From the NCBI GenBank assembly GCA_946410375.1, contig CAMKAB010000003.1, positions 1 to 16,409 on the forward strand: a DNA stretch of 16,409 bases, read 5' to 3'. The notes under the pieces are model-generated. The model worked only from the letters and a program-made list of their open reading frames with translations. It ran no database searches and was not told the origin of the DNA. This DNA is from an uncultured Spirochaetaceae bacterium. GTDB lineage: Bacteria; Spirochaetota; Spirochaetia; Sphaerochaetales; Sphaerochaetaceae. The translations under genes were made by a program, and so were the position numbers. This document shows positions 15,763 through 16,409 of this stretch, piece by piece. Every line of letters begins with the position of its first letter. Within the stretch, counting starts at the first letter, position 1.

Positions 15763-16409
15763 TTAGTTTATTGTATTTATTTTATCTTTCAAATCCTCAT
15801 ACCATTCCTTTGGTGCAAGATCGCTTATCTGAGCCTCATGAAATAACTTATACAATTGTGTATAACTAACTTTCTTTTTAAGAATTTGTATCAATAGGTC
15901 ATTCTCAAGAGGAGTTATCATCATACCTTTAATAACATCTTCTCCGTTTTTTCCTCCGTAATATTCCATATTCCTACGGCTTCTAAAATCCGATATCACA
16001 TTCCTATGTAAAAAATTTGTAATAAAAACACAGTAAGAATCAATTCCTTTGTGAGAAAGCATATACTCACCCAAATGTCTTGAAACCGGTTCCATCTCCA
16101 TACGTCGCTGATTTGTAGAATCAGCCAATGTTGCTTCAATTAACAAACTATGTTTCGGATAATCGTTTTCTGCCTCATATTGAAAAATTAAGTCCGCCTC
16201 TCCTCCTCCCGCATGCGTTTTAGGCAATAAATCCGCTTCAAGAGAAAGTTTCATAAACGAAAGAATATCCCCTTTTCTCCCGCTTATCTTATACCAAATA
16301 ATTCCTAAAATATACTCAAATATCGTAGGAACATCTGCGTCATCCGTAACAAGCTCTTGAACTTGTTTATCAAATCTCATTCTTATTAGTTCCAAAATAT
16401 GAATAAGGC
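15763..16409 (-). CDS. AlwI/BspD6I-family type II restriction endonuclease, C-terminal part (cut by window edge)
   Basis: About 214 codons are visible and the frame is open to the edge, so this is the C-terminal part of a longer gene; family members are usually several hundred residues longer. The core AGGGEADLIFQYE, followed by HSLLIEATLADSTNQRRMEM and EPVSRHLGEYM, matches the catalytic region of AlwI-type (Pfam RE_AlwI) endonucleases. It fits a PD-(D/E)xK-like site using the Asp of GGEAD and the Glu of LLIEAT. These are type IIS enzymes cutting outside an asymmetric site, and some relatives nick one strand. A partner methyltransferase would be expected beyond the edge. The TTG at 16395 is not a likely start. 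The gene is convergent with rpoN, 39 bases away. Specificity cannot be told, and whether the gene is intact is unknown. Confidence 0.88.
   Translation of the reverse strand, partial: LIHILELIRMRFDKQVQELVTDDADVPTIFEYILGIIWYKISGRKGDILSFMKLSLEADLLPKTHAGGGEADLIFQYEAENDYPKHSLLIEATLADSTNQRRMEMEPVSRHLGEYMLSHKGIDSYCVFITNFLHRNVISDFRSRRNMEYYGGKNGEDVIKGMMITPLENDLLIQILKKKVSYTQLYKLFHEAQISDLAPKEWYEDLKDKINTIN

Overview
The window looks like a chromosomal segment of a host-associated, probably Treponema-like spirochaete. This is an inference from gene content and style: a spirochaete-type sigma-54 factor, a short lipobox lipoprotein, an asparaginyl-tRNA synthetase and moderate GC in the housekeeping genes. 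No rRNA or other species marker is present. All genes are on the minus strand except rpoN.

Left part (1-2365): the first codons of an unidentified minus-strand gene at the edge, a YugP-type membrane zinc metallopeptidase (88-792), then about 410 bases without an intact gene that hold what may be the wreck of a small ORF. The AT-rich island (about 1203-8762) carries a two-gene operon. The first gene encodes a 1790-residue protein with a long coiled-coil and uncharacterised front part and a C-terminal P-loop ATPase of the ATPase_2/MNS-STAND type. The second gene overlaps it by ATGA and encodes a 388-residue protein ending in a HEPN-type R-N-x3-H motif. A regulatory or sensor ATPase coupled to a putative HEPN ribonuclease is the layout of many phage-defence and abortive-infection systems. 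I do not recognise this pair as a named system, and it is the main candidate for something new here. Upstream lies a broken BRO-N/DinD-like gene with one frameshift and two in-frame TGA codons.

Middle part (8867-12257): a lipoprotein of unknown function, a DUF1846 (UPF0371) protein followed by a clear hairpin, and a DJ-1/PfpI-family protein. The gap 12258-12676 contains a 27-base direct repeat and a 10-base inverted repeat.

Right part (12677-16409): asnS and rpoN are divergent across a 131-base gap. Each has a 17-base-spaced sigma-70-like promoter placed so that transcription should begin at or within a few bases of the start codon, suggesting leaderless or nearly leaderless mRNAs. Convergent with rpoN, and cut by the window edge, is the C-terminal part of an AlwI/BspD6I-family restriction endonuclease, a second defence gene within about 8 kb of the ATPase/HEPN operon.
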